A stretch of DNA of 64,000 nt, from the NCBI GenBank assembly GCA_022818135.1, contig JAFMSR010000009.1:23158933-23222932 (forward strand), in the 5' to 3' direction. Below, in pieces: positions 35,543-47,048 of the stretch. Within the stretch, counting starts at the first letter, position 1. Every line of letters begins with the position of its first letter. A program made the translations under genes and the position numbers. The notes under the pieces are model-generated. The model was not told the origin of the DNA. It did not search any database and saw nothing but the letters and a program-made list of their open reading frames with translations. The DNA is from Saxidomus purpurata (Eukaryota; Mollusca; Bivalvia; Venerida; Veneridae).

Positions 35543-35897
35543 GGGTGGATTGGTGGTCGACTGATTAGCGCTCTTGACTACCAATCCACAGGTCCCTGGT
35601 TCGTATCCAGGCCGGGGCACTGGAAACTTCGTGAACGCTTTTCAGTGTTTCCCACCCATCTAAAGATGAACTGGTTAGAAACCCAGAAGTAGTCTCACGT
35701 GTATCAGTGCTATATACCTGGCATGTAAAAGTACCAAGGGGTCTATTTGTAAAAGAGCTAGGGTCTGGTACCCGGATTCCGTCGTATCTGCATATGTCTC
35801 TTTTCAACCTGGGCCTGTCAGAGTCTTGGCAAATTCCCCAAGGGAGATATCCCAGTGTAGGCCGGGACTATTAACAAAGGACAAAAGATAAAAGAAA
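35543..35897 (+). mobile_element. tRNA-derived SINE, arm 1 copy
   Basis: The tRNA-like head has TTGGTGGTCGACTGATTAGC and B box GGTTCGTATCC (35598-35608). The body includes TTTCAGTGTTTCCCACCCAT, CCTGGCATGTAAAAGTACC and GGGAGATATCCCAGTGTAGG, ending in ACAAAGGACAAAAGATAAAA. The same SINE is at 59440-59780 in inverse position in arm 2, so it was there before the arms separated. It lies in the intron between the two arm-1 exons. Confidence 0.65.
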
Positions 35898-35944
35898 TAA
35901 ACCAAAGTTATAATTAGAAACCGAAATGAACATAGATATTAATT

Positions 35945-36812
35945 ACTCTGGTCATCTACATGTACACAGATGGGTCTATAAATCCAGACTCTGGTCATCT
36001 ACATGTACACAGATGGGTCTATAAATCCAGACTGGTCATCTACATTATGTACACAGATGGGTCTATAAATCCAGACTCTGGTCATCTACATGTACACAGA
36101 TGGGTCTATAAATCCAGACTCTGGTCATCTACATGTACACAGATTGGTCTATAAATCCAGACTCTGGTCATCTACATGTACACAGATTGGTCTATAAATC
36201 CAGACTCTGGTCATCTACATGTACACAGATGGGTCTATAAATCCAGACTCTGGTCATCTACATGTACACAGATGGGTCTATAAATCCAGACTCTGGTCAT
36301 CTACATGTACACAGATGGGTCTATAAATCCAGACTGGTCATCTACATTATGTACACAGATGGGTCTATAAATCCAGACTCTGGTCATCTACATGTACACA
36401 GATGGGTCTATAAATCCAGACTCTGGTCATCTACATGTACACAGATGGGTCTATAAATCCAGACTCTGGTCATCTACATGTACACAGATTGGTCTATAAA
36501 TCCAGACTCTGGTCATCTACATGTACACAGATTGGTCTATAAATCCAGACTGGTCATCTACATGTACACAGATTGGTCTATAAATCCAGACTCTGGTCAT
36601 CTACATGTACACAGATTGGTCTATAAATCCAGACTCTGGTCATCTACATGTACACAGATTGGTCTATAAATCCAGACTCTGGTCATCTACATGTACACAG
36701 ATTGGTCTATAAATCCAGACTGGTCATCTACATGTACACAGATTGGTCTATAAATCCAGACTCTGGTCATCTACATGTACACAGATGGGTCTATAAATCC
36801 AGACTCTGGTAT
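35945..36812 (+). repeat. 43-bp minisatellite, about 20 units, arm 1
   Basis: Unit: TCTGGTCATCTACATGTACA plus CAGATGGGTCTATAAATCCAG plus AC. Variants lack TC (41 bp), carry TACATTATGTAC instead of TACATGTAC, or have GATTGG for GATGGG. GATTGG units cluster at the 3' half. The ORFs reading MYTDGSINPDSGHLHVHRW are by-products of a unit that stays open in several frames; they start and stop at unit variants and have no splice or signal context. Confidence 0.95.
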
Positions 36813-38389
36813 ACATGTAGAAGCTTCTTTTGTAATCCCATCAAACAGGTCACCATCATAGACAGATTGCCAAATTATTGTTCCATTTACACAGCAGAAA
36901 AGATTGGAATAGAGACTGCACCGAGCGGGGTTAAAATCATCAACCTAAACAAGTTGCTATATTTTCAGATTCACTATCATCTCTAGTCTCTATAAAATAA
37001 AACAACAGTCATTCTAGACCAAGGTTATTGTCAACATTTTTAAATAAATATAATCAATGCTTAAACATAGGCTTATCTATTACGATGTCATGGGGTTGAC
37101 CTGGTTTGTGCCCAGTGTAGTGTATAATGCAGCACCCTTCATTGGCAATTTGACTGCACAGCTTTTACCACATAGAGACTAAAATTCCAGTCAGAAATTG
37201 GTATTTCACTAATAACTTGATATTTTCTGTACAAGCAAAGCTTTAAGTAAATCAGTGTACAAGTTGTTGGTAAATTACATAGTAGATCATGTAGATTGTT
37301 ATATGACAGATAAAGTTTAGTCACCAAATTTACTTAAATTTAGCTGCTATCGGACCCATTACTCCAGATAACTTAAGTCAAAATCCTAAAAAAAGTATTG
37401 TATAAATGCTAATATTTACATTTAACAACACCGAAGTATTCTAATTGTATAGTTAGTAAACCAGCTTTTTCACTGGTCACGCTGGTTGGTGGGTCACTCA
37501 GATGATTTATAACATTGAATTCAATCTTGTTGTTATCTAGCAAGTCATAGTCTGCACATAACAGAATTAGCAGGATGTGGCGGGTGACATGTAAGTAGGG
37601 ATTGCCCTGCCATTGTACCTGTTACATTGCCTGTATCAGTTATAACAGTTAAAATATAGTGTGATTGAAGTTTTCATTTTACATGTTTATATATTATCTA
37701 ATATTTAATACTGTATGGAATTTTGTATTGTCTGTATGGCACCATATGGTAATTACAATTAAATAAATATCACTGCATGCATAGGTATATTCTGTGCTCT
37801 GTGGGAGGTCAGGATTATTCTGTTCCAATTGTTGAACCCATACTAATTGGGATATATCTTTTTACATCTAGTTCCTCCCCTACATTTAAATGTTAGCCAG
37901 TCTCTGCTTACAAACCTCCTCCTACTACCTCTAGTTAAATAAATAATCTTCAACCCTATATCTAGAAGTGCAGATCATGATCAGTGGATCCTTGCGGGTT
38001 TGGCCTGGCCAGACAGCTGGTAAATCTGATCACCTACGTTTTTCTCACCAGTATAGACTCTAACAGTAAGAAGATGGCACATAGTATCAATGAGTGTAAT
38101 CCTAGTATACCTTGTAATAGGTTCTGTTAAATTTGAAATATATATCTGACTTGCGAGGACCCTCAAACTTGATTGATAATCTTTTTTTAGTATTAAAAGT
38201 AGTTATTTAACTAGAGTTACTGTCAGAAACCCCAGGTGATGCTTAAGTAAAACTTTTTAATTTTTAACTATCAGAAATAGCATTTAACATGTTTAAGTAG
38301 TAAGTTCTGCAAAGAGCTTAGTTATTCAAATATGCAGTATTGTATATCACTGGAAAAGTACCATAGTCATTTTTGTTTTTTGGTTGGAA
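36813..38389 (+). other. Intron sequence present in three copies
   Basis: Matched inversely at 56110-57697 (arm 2) and directly, more diverged, at 44280-46050. It holds blocks such as AAATTATTGTTCCATTTA, ATTCACTATCATCTCT and GTCTGTATGGCACCATAT. No ORF is conserved across the three copies, so it is intron rather than coding. Confidence 0.55.
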
Positions 38390-39065
38390 TTTGATACAAC
38401 TTCATACAAGAACCATAACTCCATCTTGTCTAATTACAGAGTAATTGCCCTTCGTTGCTTTTCTGTTTCCTTTCTGTTTCCAGAGCATAACTTGGAAACT
38501 GCTGGTTGAATTTCAATAAAACTTCACACAATGGTCAAGCATAGTGAGAGGAAGTGTGTTGTATAAGAACCATAACTCTATTTTGACTAATATCAGACTA
38601 ATATTGCCCTTTGTTACTTTTCTTTGTCCAAGGCATAACTTGAAATCTACTGGTTAGAATTAAATACAACTACATGTACATTAGAATGGTCAAGCTCAAT
38701 GAAAGGAACTGCAGTGTACAATAACTATAACTCTACATTGACTAATTACGAGTGATTGCCCTTTGTTACTTTTCTTTGTCCAAGGCATAACTTGAAATCT
38801 ACTTGTTAGAATTAAATACAACTACATGTACATTAGAATGGTCAAGCTCAATGAAAGGAACTGCAGTGTACAATAACTATAACTCTACATTGACTAATTA
38901 CAGAGTTATTGCCCTTTGTTTCTTTTCCTTGTCTGGAGCATAACTTAAAACTACAGGTTGAAATTCAACACAACTTCATACAATGGTCAGGCACAATGAG
39001 AGGAAGTGCAGTGTACAATAACCATAACTCTATCTTGACAAATTACAGAGTTATTGCTAAGAATC
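38390..39065 (+). repeat. About five 150-bp satellite units, arm 1
   Basis: Units contain CATAACTCTATCTTGAC, TAATTACAGAGTTATTGCCC, TTTGTTACTTTTC and AATGGTCAAGC. Two adjacent units around 38690-38890 are almost identical. Reversed copies fill 55420-56085 (arm 2) and 50225-52180. The ORF at 38909-39169 and its arm 2 twin come from this satellite plus flank. Confidence 0.8.
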
Positions 39066-39495
39066 ATTTCTCATTTGTAGTTCTTGTGCAAGGTATTCTG
39101 TTACTACTAGCCACTTCAGTTGATAAAGCAGTCTTTCACATCATTTTAAGTCAATGTATTCTTATCTAAATGTTATTTTAGGCCAAGAAATACGTGTGTT
39201 TCGGTCTACAGGCTGACTTTAATGTTTTACTGTTAACCTCAAACTATTTTATAGAAAAATGATCAAAAAAGATTTTTAGAGCACAAAAAGCAATACATAA
39301 AAAGTATGATAATAAACTGCCAACCGACCGACCTAACTTTTTTTGGCAAGGAGACACAAGACACTTTTTTTGTCTTTAGCCTTACTTAATGATCAAGGTC
39401 TTATGTAGAATCATTCTACATTCTGAATGTACAGAAACATTAGTGCCTATCACTGATTTTTACAGATATTTGACATTTTTTTACATCTTCTTCAG

Positions 39496-39627
39496 GTATA
39501 CATGGTCTATGGAGATGTTCATGTTGCAGGGCAATCTAGCTTTATAAAGTATCACTGCTTTAAGATTTCTTTTACTGGACCCTGCGTTGTCACAAACAAA
39601 GATTCAGCCAGCTGTGAAGAAATGTAA
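39496..39627 (+). CDS. Terminal exon of an unrecognised gene, arm 1
   Basis: After a ACATCTTCTTCAG acceptor, 43 codons and TAA: VYMVYGDVHVAGQSSFIKYH, CFKISFTGPCVVTNKDSASC, EEM. An AATAAA lies at 39631, four bases past the stop. It continues the frame of 35347-35451 without breaking a codon. Four cysteines and the absence of a membrane segment suggest a compact or secreted tail, but this is a guess. The identical exon sits on the minus strand at 54843-54974; I see no differences between the two over the whole coding part, whereas nearby non-coding sequence has occasional substitutions. The family was not recognised, and at least one upstream exon is missing. Confidence 0.55.
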   Translation, partial: VYMVYGDVHVAGQSSFIKYHCFKISFTGPCVVTNKDSASCEEM

Positions 39628-39630
39628 ATG

Positions 39631-39636
39631 AATAAA
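39631..39636 (+). terminator. Candidate polyadenylation signal, arm 1 gene
   Basis: AATAAA immediately after the stop of the terminal exon. It is unusually close to the stop, so a later signal may be used. It is conserved in arm 2. Confidence 0.3.
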
Positions 39637-39839
39637 ATTCTTAGGAAAGATGCTGAAATCACAACTTCCCACAAACACCAGAAATGGATGCTGCAAAGCA
39701 GTGTGTTCAAGAATCCAAAGTCAACGGTTGTCCTAAATCTATTGTACTAAAAATGGAATACAGACTCTGAGAGCAAAGTGATTCCTGAAAAAACTTTCTT
39801 TTGATTTATGTACACATAAGCCGCTTGTGTTACCGGTCT

Positions 39840-40392
39840 GTTCTGTATAAGTGTTTCTGAAACTATGCCGTTACACTATATGCATATTATAGTTATGAAA
39901 TAACATCCATTCCAGCAGTGTTAGTCGTTTAATAAACAATGATTTGGAGTACTGATACGCACCGAGTGGTTTATAGCTGCGCATCAGTACAACAAATTAT
40001 TGTTTATTAGACGATAATAATGCTGAAAAAGATGTTATTTCGATTCTAACATGACCAGATATTACAAAAGGTGAATAAATGCAAAGCTTTATTTTCTACG
40101 TGAACGCTCATTTAACGTCATGCGGCGCAATATGACGTCATGTTTACAGCATATCGGTTCCCGCGTTGTATATGGTTTAATATAACATAATTTTTCTACT
40201 CTTTGTATATAGAGACAGAATCGTGAGTCATGTTAGAATATGTGTTGAATGTGAGATATTATGCCGTTAAACTATATATGCATAGTAACTGTTGAATGTG
40301 AGGCAATGCTGTTAAACTGTAATATGCATACAGTGTGTTATGATTCATGAACGAATCATGTTACATGTAAGATATTCTGTGTTATATTTATG
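39840..40392. repeat. Hairpin element and flanks, arm 1
   Basis: Core 39905-40020: TTAATAAACAATGATTTGGA and inverse ATTATTGTTTATTAG, with GTACTGAT...ATCAGTAC inside, related to 14436-14575. Flanks hold CCGTTACACTATATGCATAT and two related CGTTAAACTATATATGCATA blocks near 40265, plus ATGACGTCAT near 40134. Conserved inversely at 54080-54620. Confidence 0.5.
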
Positions 40393-40764
40393 TTAAAGTC
40401 CCATTAGCACTGGATGTAAAATTAATTGTTGCTCTTACATTACAAAGAGGGATACTTATCGTAGTGGCGAAATTGATCGTTATTTATTAAAAAATCATTC
40501 CATATGAAAGTATATGTTAGTGATACCATACAGTATATTGTTTCAGTGATATTGCAAAAGATAAGAAACACATTTCATGAAGAAACAACAAGAGGATAAA
40601 AGAAATGTTTACTTCAAAATTATTCAGGTTAAATAGAACACAGTTCTGTCACTTTGATTTTTTATTTATAATGTATACTTCAAAACTATATAAGTTAAAT
40701 AGAACACAGTTGTGTCACTATGATTGTCTATTTATGAGTATCTAAGGAGCTAATGGGACTTTAA
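40393..40764. mobile_element. MITE with TTAAAGTCCCATTAGC ends, arm 1
   Basis: The 16-bp ends TTAAAGTCCCATTAGC and GCTAATGGGACTTTAA are perfect inverses. TTAA at both ends may be the target duplication, as for piggyBac-like elements. Length 372 bp. The arm 2 copy (53770-54077) is 308 bp: arm 1 carries a duplicated block of about 64 bp with AGAACACAGTTNTGTCACT. Non-coding. Confidence 0.65.
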
Positions 40765-40844
40765 AGATCATGTAGTTTTTTATTCTCATAAGGGTATATC
40801 ATAATCATATAATTTTTACTAATACAGTAGTCGGAACGTAACAG

Positions 40845-41050
40845 TTGTCAAAATTTGCGTATATCGTGCGTATAACGTGCGTGCAACGTGCGTATAACGT
40901 GCGTGCACTCATCGTGTATTTTGTCAATCGTATACCGTGTATCATATCGTATCATTCATCGTGCAACGTGCACCATATACTATATACACGATACACGATA
41001 TACGATTCGCGATGCACGATAATCCATACGGTATACGTACGATTCGATGG
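40845..41050. repeat. CGTGC / GTATA-rich low-complexity block
   Basis: CGTGCGTATAACGTGCGTGC is repeated, followed by many ATCGTGTA, ATACACGATA and GTATACG words that pair across a centre near 40985, so the block is a loose giant palindrome as well as a short-word repeat. It is CpG-rich against an AT-rich background and lies 17 bp inside the arm boundary. No known element. Confidence 0.55.
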
Positions 41051-41394
41051 TGTATTTCGTAGTTAATCGTTTTACTTAGCGTGCACATCTCCCCCAAAAA
41101 GTGCTGATTTCAGTTTATATTATTTGGTGTAGTTGCGAGCGAGAAAGACTTCCGGGACAGGTCGAAGACATTTTCACCTCATATCCGAAATTTAGGTATA
41201 TTTTTGCAACGGAAAGTGCATCTTTTTTATCTAAACTGCTGTTGTCAATGCATTCCTTAAAGTGCAGCAGACAAGGTACGCCTGTATCGAAGCAACATAT
41301 CGTGGGTATGATGTTAACAAGTGTTTTATTGGCTATATGCAAATAATAGGCCGAATCAACTACACTTTTACGAAAATATTTAAAGTCCGAAGCA

Positions 41395-41462
41395 ATCCAA
41401 AACGTCCCCAAAACAAAACGTCCCCAGACCAAAACGTCCCCCCCATATGACCAAAATGTCCC
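41395..41462. repeat. AAAACGTCCCC short tandem repeat
   Basis: Five spaced copies of CAAAACGTCCCC or CAAAATGTCCCC in 68 bp. Overlapping ORFs on both strands (41101-41450) have no recognisable content. Confidence 0.6.
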
Positions 41463-41690
41463 CTATACTGCCTGATTGGAATAATATATCCGTTAGCTGA
41501 CATAAAGAGAAAGGTAATTAGGTATTGTCTTTGACTGAATAATTAGTTTGAGTCTCATCAAATGCCTCATTGCCATTCAAAACAGGGTCTGAATATTGTC
41601 CAAAATTAATTAAGGCCTCCAGCTGGCCCTTTGTGCGTTGTCCTCTACTCCTGCCTACCTGTTTGAACTTGAGGCTGGGGTTCGCCCCTT

Positions 41691-44035
41691 CCCAGCAAAC
41701 AAATGACGTCGTATAGACGTTGGTTAGACGTTGGACCCCGACGTTGGATCAACGTCGGATTTTGGTTGGATTTGAAAGTTTTTTAGACGTCGGATTCTGA
41801 CGTCGATACAACGTCGTGGTCTGACCGTTTCCCAACGTAAATCCAACCATTTTCCAACTAAAACCCAACCGTAATACGACCTGAATCCAACCATTTTCCA
41901 ACCTTAACCCAACTGTATTACGACCTGAATCCAACCATTTTCCAACCTAAACCCAACCGTATTACGACCTGAATCCAACCATTTTCCAACCGAAATCCAA
42001 CTGTATTACGACCTGAATCCAACCATTTTCCAACTTAAAATGAACAACGAAAGTGTCAGTTCAGTATTAAATATATTTTATTAGTCATAGTAATAATCAT
42101 TATTAGGCAGAGACATAAACAAAACCATGCATAGCAAAACAAATGGACAACAAAAAACTCAAAATAAAGTAAAATGTCTTTCTAAAAATATCAATTTAAA
42201 TTTACAAATGTTTAGAAATGTAGGTAGATTTAAGTATATTTAAATAATATTTTAAGTGAGTCACAGTATAAGCAATAAATTACGGTACTTTAAAGTACAA
42301 GCAACTAAAAGCATGTTCTCCTGCAAGCAATGGATTAAATTTTAGCTAGTAGGTCTATATCACACTTTCAAACAACATTAAATCACTGTAACAATAAAGT
42401 ATTGCTGGAATCAAAACCGTAATCAATCACAGAAGAGATCTTATAGAATTACACATTGCAACAGGACAGTCAGTTGATTTTTTGCAAAATTATCTGTTTT
42501 CTTCAGTTTGATTTTTTTCGCCCTCCACCGTCCGATCTGGTGCATATTTCAAACAAATTTGGATTGAAGAGTTATGTCATGTTCTGTCAGCCTTTCCTTT
42601 ACCTTTGTCTTCATTGCACTGGCTAAAATAAAAATCAAAGGTGATTAGAAACATATCTGATTACACATGTTAACCCTAAAAGTAAACATAATAAAAAAAA
42701 TTTAAAATCTTAATACTTGAACATCATTTTCTCTCAAGTTGTTATTTGTCACTGAATCTATTGGCTGAAAGTTATACCCAAAGGAAAGTAATTGTTAATA
42801 CAACAATTGTTTGATTAGTTATTTATGAGTACTTACTAGCAACTGCTTTTCAATGTATGAACTATTTCAGTTACTTGCGACAGAGATTGTGTGCACCATC
42901 ATAATCAATGTATCAAAATGTATATTTACCGATTCATGTCCATATGCAGATATTGATGCGAAGGTGAGCTTCTATGTAATGCTCTTCAGTAGAACTTTGC
43001 CACAATAATCTGAAAATATAATAAAATGTAAATAGAGTTCAATAGAATTTAAAGAAGATATATGATCACTTATTAGAATCATCATAGTACATCAGTACAG
43101 AATGATGTGGTTAAGCATAAAAAACATTTTATTTACATATGCATAAACATTTGGATTCAGTACTTTTTAAAAGTTAAAATACTTAAAGATCAAAGATGAA
43201 AGCTGAGTAATCACGTTTCCCGAATAGCATTTATTATACCATTAACCCAAATGTGCGAAGCCGAGAATACAGGTCGAATTTCCCCACTACATTAATGATT
43301 AATTATGTCATGTACACATTTTATATGCCCGTGTAGATTAAGTTGGAATTTTTGCTACGTACTTCATGCGAAACGTTTACATATCATACTTATCAAAAAG
43401 ATAGAAATGATTAATGAAATATTTTAAAAAAGCACTATCTAAACTAATATTAATGCTTATACCCGCGCATTGCGATTATGTAGAGGGTGGGTATGGACAA
43501 TTCTGTTTAATCGATCGTTACGTCAACAATGCATGGTCAAGCAAACAGGTATCGTTTGTACTAATGTAGATAAACTATAAAGAAATCAAATCCATTTTCA
43601 TCTTACCTTTTCAAACTGCTGTATAGCTTCTATGTTCAACTGAGATCGAAACTCCTTCGCCGGTTTGCTGTCTTTCACTTTCCGCCAACGCTATAGATTT
43701 AAAAGTAAAATGTTTACATCCGTTGAAATGCGCCACCTACAAATATATTTCCCGCATATTGCAGCGCCATCTATCTGACAAAGGGGAGTAGTTTCTAGGA
43801 TTTGATAATAAAAAATCACAAAAACTTCAACGCAGTTGCAGTTATCAATTTGATCACACGATTTAATAAAATAGTTTCCGGGGATTACAAGCTTTTAAAA
43901 TTACGACCTCAATCCGACGTCGTTCCAACGTCGGAAACCGACGTTGTATAGTGGTCGGGGTTTTGACGTTGGATAGACGTCGGATTGAGGTCCAACGTTG
44001 ATCCAACGTTGTACCGACGTCGCGTGTTTGCTGGG
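41691..44035. mobile_element. 2.3-kb non-autonomous DNA element with CCCAGCAAAC ends
   Basis: CCCAGCAAAC at 41691 and GTTTGCTGGG ending at 44035 are perfect inverses. Subterminal zones of 150 bp on both sides are dense in AACGTTGGAT, GACGTCGGAT and related ACGT words that also pair inversely (TTGGATCAACGT). The AT-rich middle (42050-43860) has no transposase frame. Similar CCCAGCAAAC/ACGT elements are, from memory, widespread in invertebrate genomes. The superfamily is left open and no clear target duplication is seen. Confidence 0.65.
41850..42035. repeat. 45-bp tandem repeat inside the CCCAGCAAAC element
   Basis: About four units of TATTACGACCTGAATCCAAC, CATTTTCCAACC and a variable NNAANCCAAC part. 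This is a subterminal minisatellite on the left side only. Confidence 0.75.
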
Positions 44036-44223
44036 TTAGACTGGGGCGCCAGGAATAGATTCTCAAATATTGAGCGAAAGTCAAGGTTTTGGTCAGTGAG
44101 ATCATAAAGCACGGCTATTTTGTAAGATCCTCCTACAAGTGCCCGAAGAAAACAAAATGATCAAATCTGACATACCGCATCTCGCAAAGTTAGAAACTCA
44201 AATGATAGATCAGATATTTTTAT

Positions 44224-46050
44224 TCTGGACATCTACATATATACACAGATGGGTCTAAAAATCCAGGCTCTGGTATATTAGCTTCAGCTGTTGTAATCCA
44301 TCTAAACATGTATGTTGCCATCATAGGAAGATTGACAAATTATTGTTCCATTTATCAGGAATACTCTATAACCTGTTCCTGCATTTATACCAGAAATGAT
44401 AACAATAGACACTGCATTGAGCTGTCTTTTACATCATCAACCTAAAAAACTTGCTATATTGTATATATTTTTAGATTCACTATCATCTCTGTTCTCAATG
44501 AAATAAAAAACAGTCATTTTAGACCAGAGTTATTGAATACATTATTATTATTCATAAATTTTATCAATGCCTAAAAACAGGCTTACCAGTTACCATGTTT
44601 TAGTGCCCAGCTCATGTAGGTTTATGATAATATCTGGTAATGAGAGCAGATGATGCAGACAAAAGGGGCCTGGTTTAGGGGCCATGATCCAGGACATACC
44701 ATACTCACCCACAGAAATATATGCCGGGATTCGAACTACTATCCTGGATGGATGGTGTAGAGAATTGAAACTTAAAACAAACACATTTTGCCGCAAAACA
44801 GTGCGACCTGGCCGTCCTATGGGATACTTGACAAATTACAAAATGGACAAATCAATCACACGTCTTAGGCTGGGCGCAAACTTACTACCTACCAGCTCGG
44901 GTTGGTACATACTTTGGGTTGACCAGGTTTGCATCTAGTGCATTGTAAAATGTAACACCCCTCACTGGCTATTTGACTGCATAGCTTTCACCACACAGAG
45001 ACTAAAATTCAAGCCAGAAATGGATAAGCTTGGACTTGCATGGTTTCACTATTAATAATTATTCTCAGTCTAAGAAAAGCCCTAAGTTAATGTGTATAAA
45101 GGTTGTTGGAGAATAACATAGTAGACTGTCAAATGACTGATAAAATTAGTTATCTAATTTACTCCAGTTGCTATCAGACCCCATCCTGTAGGTCACTAGT
45201 CAAAATCCTAAACAATTTTTGTATAAATGCAATTTTTTATATTCAGTAAGTACTTAGTATTTTAATTGTAGTAGTAAACATGCTGTTTCACTGGTTAGTG
45301 GGTGTTGATTTAAATTGGCAACCCAAAACATAAAAATTCAATCTTGTTATTATTTAGCAAATCATAGTCTGCACATAACAGAAATTAGCAGGGAGTGACA
45401 GGTGACATGTTGGTAGGGGTTGCCCAACCACTGTACCTGTTACATGCCTGTTTCAGTTATAAAATACTGTAACTGTAATTTATATCTTATATATAATTTA
45501 ATACTGTATGGTAGTTTGCACTGTCTGTATGGCACCATATAATATTATAATTAAACAAAATTTCACTGGCTATTATCTGTAATATGTTGGGGACGGAGGG
45601 GGTAGGGGGGCGGGTTCAGGATAAATGTAAGCCGGTTTCTACTTACAAACCTACTTGTACTACCTCCAATTGAATGAAACATCAACCCTTTTATCATGAT
45701 CAGTAAATAGATCCTTGCAGGTTTGGACTGGCCACTGGCCATACAGATGCTACATCTGATCACCTGCATCTTTCTTACCAGTTTAACTATAACAGACTCT
45801 TACTCTCTTACTTCAGAAGGAGGCACATAGAAAAAATTGATTTTAATCAAGTTGTATACCTTGAAATAGGTTTTATTAGATTTGTAATATATATCAGTCT
45901 TGTGAGAACCCTCACACTTGATTAATAATTGTATTTTAGTATTACAAGTAGTTCTTTTACTGAAGATCCTAATTAAATTAAGTAGTAAGTTCTGCAAAGA
46001 GCTCATTATTTAAGTATACAATAGTATAATATCACTAAAAGAGTACCATA
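44224..46050 (+). repeat. Third, diverged copy of the arm intron
   Basis: It starts with one 43-bp minisatellite unit (TCTGGACATCTACATATATA, CACAGATGGGTCTAAAAATC) and then follows 36800-38365 block by block (AAATTATTGTTCCATTTA, ATTCACTATCATCTCTG, GTCTGTATGGCACCATATAA, TACTTACAAACCT), with an extra piece at about 44640-44930. Much more diverged than the arms. No exon like 35347-35451 precedes it and none like 39496-39627 follows. Confidence 0.7.
44640..44930 (-). mobile_element. Possible SINE insertion in the third intron copy
   Basis: This piece is absent from both arms at the matching place. On the minus strand AGTTCGAATCCCGG (near 44730) matches a B box and ACACCATCCATCC lies before it, but no convincing A box is seen. 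The ORF 44684-44938 crosses it and looks accidental. Confidence 0.3.
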
Positions 46051-46929
46051 ATCATGTTGTATAAAATGAATAAAACATTTAAAAAAATAAGATTTCTTTT
46101 AAGGCTAAGATGGCAAAATTGTGCTTGTGTGGACTTCCCGTAAAGCCAGTGATACCGGCTAACACCTATTTTTTTGTAGTTTTATTTTTGAACACCTCTA
46201 TATTAATTGTGTGTAGTTTGTAATCTTAATAGCTTAATAAAGAAAATAATATGAAAATCACATCTATTACTAAGTCACAATTTACTCTGGTCTCAGTAGA
46301 CCGGTTGTATAGTTATGTAGTCATATAGTACTTCTGACACTGATCTCCTCTGGTTAGTTTCATAAATTGAAACCATTTTAGAAATCTTTCAAAGGGCCTT
46401 TTTTCCTGTAAGTGTGGCAGAGGTGGTGCTTGAACTCTGTCCGGTTTATTAAATTTGTTCCTCATCTCTGATAGTTTCCTTAAAATGCCTAGCTTACATC
46501 AATTTGAACAAATATAGATCTTTTAAGTTCTTTCTACATATCTAAATTCCAAAATAACTAAAACAAAACATGAGTACCATCATTGCTGAGCTCTATTCTG
46601 CAGTCTCATAGTTATTGAGGTTTTTGAAACATGTGAGGTTACACCCCCTTTTATAAATATAGAGTGTTGCTTAGCTCTTTCATATTGTTGTCAGTCTTCC
46701 ATCAAATTATTTGCTAATGCTACATGTGTATTCCAAGAACAATTTTTCCAAATGAACTACTACATGTATAGTATAAAAGTAAAAGGTAAAGTGCTTTTTT
46801 ATTATAGTGTCACCCCTATTTAAAGGGCCAGCCATTTCTGACTTATGAGAGACTTTTTGAGCACATGTACCTCCTGAATCCTACCATTTAATGCCAGGCA
46901 CCAGGCAGGTAGGCATACGGTAACCATAA
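46051..46929. other. Spacer stretch with no recognised gene
   Basis: AT-rich with no conserved block found elsewhere in the window. Confidence 0.35.
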
Positions 46930-47048
46930 TTTAACTAGCTGGCGGCTCACCAACCAGCTATATCAGAACGGATCCCTGGTGGGCTTCGAACCTTCGACCT
47001 CCCACTCCAAAGGCGGATGCCTAAACCACTAGACCAAGGGAGACGGTA
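46930..47048 (-). mobile_element. tRNA-derived SINE, minus strand
   Basis: On the minus strand CCTTGGTCTAGTGGTTTAGG (A box) and GGTTCGAAGCCC (B box) are followed by CACCAGGGATCCGTTCTGAT and GGTTGGTGAGCCGCCAGCTA. A second, poorer copy with the same tail is at 60553-60650. The head is close to a tRNA but continues into the shared core, so it is a SINE. Confidence 0.65.

Larger units (their letters stand above)
30511..40828 (+). repeat. Arm 1 of a 10-kb inverted duplication
   Basis: Collinear with the reverse complement of 53703-64000. At the inner edge TATCATAATCATAT..TTTTTACT is shared and identity then stops (40828 and about 53710). At the outer edge AAAATCTCTGAAACCACA at about 30512 pairs with the very end of the window, so the homology may continue outside. 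Inner parts (38900-40750) look about 99 per cent identical by eye. Outer parts differ by large indels: 31030-32780 is absent from arm 2, 33530-34980 is mostly absent, and arm 2 has extra DNA at 60125-61960 and 62860-63460. Confidence 0.9.

Noticed and set aside
35945..36812. CRISPR-like array or a repetitive protein (MYTDGSINPDSGHLHVHRW repeats)
   Set aside because: The units are contiguous with no unique spacers, the host is an animal, and the peptide repeats come from a 43-bp unit that cycles through frames; ORFs end at unit-length variants and occur on opposite strands in the two arms.
38909..39169. 86-residue ORF conserved in both arms
   Set aside because: Most of it is translated 150-bp satellite. 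Conservation reflects the duplication itself, and the ORF has no splice or start context.
41101..41450. Overlapping ORFs of 62-105 residues on both strands
   Set aside because: They overlap each other and an AAAACGTCCCC tandem repeat, and no homology is apparent.
46977..47044. Functional tRNA gene on the minus strand
   Set aside because: A and B boxes are good, but the sequence continues into a core shared with 60553-60650 and the acceptor stem is poor, so it is a SINE.
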